Assembly: GCF_938028185.1 (NCBI RefSeq)
Contig: NZ_CALJAH010000392.1
Coordinates: 1 to 7,760, forward strand
Direction: 5' to 3'
DNA: 7,760 bases
Origin: an uncultured Cardiobacterium sp.
Lineage (GTDB): Bacteria > Pseudomonadota > Gammaproteobacteria > Cardiobacteriales > Cardiobacteriaceae
Of the stretch, positions 6,221-7,760 are shown in pieces. Under the pieces are notes generated by a model, which was not told the origin of the DNA, ran no database searches, and saw nothing but the letters and a program-made list of their open reading frames with translations. The translations under genes were made by a program, and so were the position numbers. The first letter of the stretch is position 1, and the number at the start of each line of letters is the position of its first letter.

Positions 6221-7105
6221 ATGACACGCTACATGATCTTCCTTCTCGCCGTGCTGACCGCCCCGCTGTGGGCGCAGGATGAACCGCCGGTGGCGCTGTT
6301 GCCGGTGCAGGGCGACACCCTGACGCCGGAAAAGGCGCAGGAAAAGGCAAAAGCGGCCAAAGAAGCGCCTGCGGCAGCGACGCAACCGTCGCCCGCCGCC
6401 GATGCTGCCAAAGAAGCAGAACCGCAGCCCGACGACGATCCCGCCATTGAAACCATCAAACTCTCGCCGCCGCCGGAAACCCCGCCACCGGATGCAAAAG
6501 CGGCGGAAGCGGACGCGAAAAAGCCTGCTGACAGCGAGAAAACCAACGAACAAAACGAAGGCGACACCACCCAGCCGTTACCGCCGACCGGCGTCGCGGT
6601 GACACCACAACCCGCGCCGGATGCGGCAACGCCCAAGCCAACCGCCGCCGAAGAAGAAGCGAGTCCGCCGTGGTCGGGTTACGCGCAGGCGCAGTCGATG
6701 GCGGAAAACGGCAACCCGCGCGGCGCGCTGAAGCAGTTGGAAACCCGCCTTTCCACCCATCCCGAAGACAGCCGCGCCGCCTATCTCAAGGGCTTGGTGC
6801 TGATGCAGCTTGGCCGTGGCGACGAGGCGGAGCGCTGGTACAAAATGATGCAGGCGAACTTCCCCGACCTGCCGCAGCCGGGCAACGCGCTCGCCGTCAT
6901 CTACGCCGGACGCGGCGATTTGCCCGCTGCCGAAGCCGCCCTGCGCGCGCTCCTGGAAAAGCATCCCGACCACACCTCGGCACGGGTCAATCTCGCCCGT
7001 TTGTACGTGCAAATGGCGCAGACAGAGTACGAAAAGGCGCTGAAAGAGCAGCCTGACAATGCTATGATTGCGCGCAAACTTGAGGCTCTCAAAGCCATGC
7101 AGTAA
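6221..7105 (+). CDS. Secreted Ala/Pro-rich protein with C-terminal TPR domain
   Basis: This 294-residue protein is not a named gene I recognise. Residues 1-18 (MTRYMIFLLAVLTAPLWA) form a signal peptide with cleavage before QDEP. There is no lipobox, so a periplasmic location is inferred. Residues of about 20-150 are a low-complexity, presumably disordered region rich in Ala, Pro, Glu, Lys and Asp. Residues of about 152-281 form three to four TPR units: YAQAQSMAENGNPRGALKQL (152-171), AAYLKGLVLMQLGRGDEAER (186-205), ALAVIYAGRGDLPAAEAALR (223-242) and SARVNLARLYVQMAQTEYEK (253-272). TPRs bind partner proteins, so a scaffold role in the cell envelope is likely but unproven. The start has AGGAGA (6208-6213) seven bases upstream. 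It lies 24 bases after the permease and 20 before recA, in the same direction, so partial co-transcription with either is possible. Confidence 0.82.
   Translation: MTRYMIFLLAVLTAPLWAQDEPPVALLPVQGDTLTPEKAQEKAKAAKEAPAAATQPSPAADAAKEAEPQPDDDPAIETIKLSPPPETPPPDAKAAEADAKKPADSEKTNEQNEGDTTQPLPPTGVAVTPQPAPDAATPKPTAAEEEASPPWSGYAQAQSMAENGNPRGALKQLETRLSTHPEDSRAAYLKGLVLMQLGRGDEAERWYKMMQANFPDLPQPGNALAVIYAGRGDLPAAEAALRALLEKHPDHTSARVNLARLYVQMAQTEYEKALKEQPDNAMIARKLEALKAMQ
7040..7068 (+). promoter_or_regulatory. Candidate recA promoter inside the TPR gene
   Basis: CTGAAA (7040-7045, four of six matches to the -35 consensus) and TATGAT (7063-7068, five of six to the -10) are separated by 17 bases. Transcription would start near 7075, about 50 bases before the recA ATG. 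This would give recA its own promoter within the last codons of the upstream gene. The support is consensus matching only. Confidence 0.35.
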
Positions 7106-7125
7106 CACCCAAAAAGCGGAAATTT

Positions 7126-7760
7126 ATGAGCAAAAAACTCTCGGAAGAACAGGAAAAGGCGCTGAAAGCGGTGCTGGCGCAACTGGACAAACAGTTTGGC
7201 AAAGGTACGGTGATGCGCCTCGGCGACCAGACCACCGAACACGACATTCAGGCGATTTCCACCGGCTCGCTCGGCCTTGACATCGCGCTCGGCATTGGCG
7301 GCCTGCCGCGCGGGCGCATCGTCGAAATCTACGGCCCGGAATCCTCCGGCAAGACGACGCTCACCTTGCACGTCATCGCCGAAGCGCAGAAAGCAGGCGG
7401 CACGGCCGCCTTTATTGATGCCGAACACGCCCTCGACCCGATTTACGCGCGCAAACTCGGCGTCAATACCGACGACCTCTACATCACCCAGCCCGATACC
7501 GGCGAGCAGGCACTGGAAATCGCCGACGCCCTCGTCCGCTCCGGCGCCTTCAGCGTGATTGTCATTGACTCCGTCGCGGCGCTGACCCCGAAAGCAGAAA
7601 TCGAAGGCGAAATGGGCGACTCGCACGTCGGCCTGCAAGCGCGGCTGATGAGTCAGGCACTGCGCAAACTCACCGCCAACATCAAGCGCGCCAACACGCT
7701 GGTCATCTTCATCAACCAAATCCGCATGAAAATCGGCGTGATGTTCGGCAGCCCCGAAAC
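7126..7760 (+). CDS. recA: Recombinase RecA (5' part; runs off the window)
   Basis: RecA is the ATP-dependent DNA strand-exchange protein of homologous recombination and the co-protease that triggers LexA cleavage. The first 211 codons are present and the frame is open to the edge, so the gene continues outside. Walker A GPESSGKT is at residues 70-77, the catalytic Glu in AFIDAEHA at 100, Walker B VIVIDS at 144-149, the L1 loop region EIEGEMGDSHVGLQARLMSQAL at about 158-179, and FINQIRMKIGVMFGSPE (195-211) with the Gln-198 switch that leads into loop L2. Numbering is offset by four from E. coli RecA because of a slightly longer N-terminal helix (MSKKLSEEQEKALKAVLAQL). The start ATG has a modest Shine-Dalgarno (AGCGGA, 7115-7120) and gives the normal N-terminus. 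About 60% of a usual 340-350-residue RecA is visible. Confidence 0.98.
   Translation, partial: MSKKLSEEQEKALKAVLAQLDKQFGKGTVMRLGDQTTEHDIQAISTGSLGLDIALGIGGLPRGRIVEIYGPESSGKTTLTLHVIAEAQKAGGTAAFIDAEHALDPIYARKLGVNTDDLYITQPDTGEQALEIADALVRSGAFSVIVIDSVAALTPKAEIEGEMGDSHVGLQARLMSQALRKLTANIKRANTLVIFINQIRMKIGVMFGSPE

Noticed and set aside
5192..6553. Minus-strand frame of 453 residues across the permease and TPR genes
   Set aside because: It crosses three real plus-strand genes and has an Arg/Gln/His-rich composition without motifs.
6901..7719. Minus-strand frame of 272 residues antisense to the TPR gene and recA
   Set aside because: recA is unmistakable on the plus strand; this is its shadow.

Overview
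The window comes from a GC-rich Gram-negative proteobacterium. The partial RecA at the right edge has gammaproteobacterial-type wording (YITQPDTGEQALEIADALVRSG, FINQIRMKIGVMFGSPE). The left part codes for a very large surface-type lipoprotein with a transferrin-binding-protein-B-like C-terminal barrel. That family is known mainly from mucosal proteobacteria such as Neisseria, Moraxella, Pasteurellaceae, Kingella and Cardiobacterium. A Cardiobacteriaceae-like source fits best, but this is an inference and no taxon-specific marker is present.

Left part (1-3520). Positions 1-140 hold nothing I can assign. A factor-independent terminator (141-171) ends a single leftward gene (3377 to 189). This gene encodes a 1062-residue lipoprotein with a GTG start, a lipobox, a Pro-rich tether, a long unrecognised middle and a C-terminal TbpB/Slam-substrate-like barrel. 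The middle of the gene is patchily AT-rich, which suggests a mosaic passenger region. Its roughly 130-base leader contains a perfect 7-bp inverted repeat at the predicted transcription start, a bulged hairpin next to the ribosome binding site, and a TATAAT -10 box.

Centre (3521-6196). A rightward three-gene cluster encodes a periplasmic NMT1/SsuA/TauA-type binding protein, an ABC ATPase and a TauC/SsuC-type permease. The junctions overlap (TGATG and ATGA), so the three are almost certainly one operon for one importer. The substrate cannot be read from the sequence; sulfonate/taurine, nitrate-type anions and the thiamine precursor HMP are family possibilities. A terminator-like hairpin with a U-tract lies directly before the first Shine-Dalgarno and may be an attenuator.

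Right part (6197-7760). A secreted Ala/Pro-rich protein with a C-terminal TPR domain starts 24 bases after the permease. recA begins 20 bases after that gene and runs off the window. recA is open to the edge because its stop codon lies outside. I see no E. coli-type SOS box in front of it, but there is a candidate internal promoter in the end of the TPR gene.

The best candidate for something undescribed is the giant lipoprotein: a known export/anchor module carrying more than 800 residues of unknown ligand-binding or adhesive sequence.
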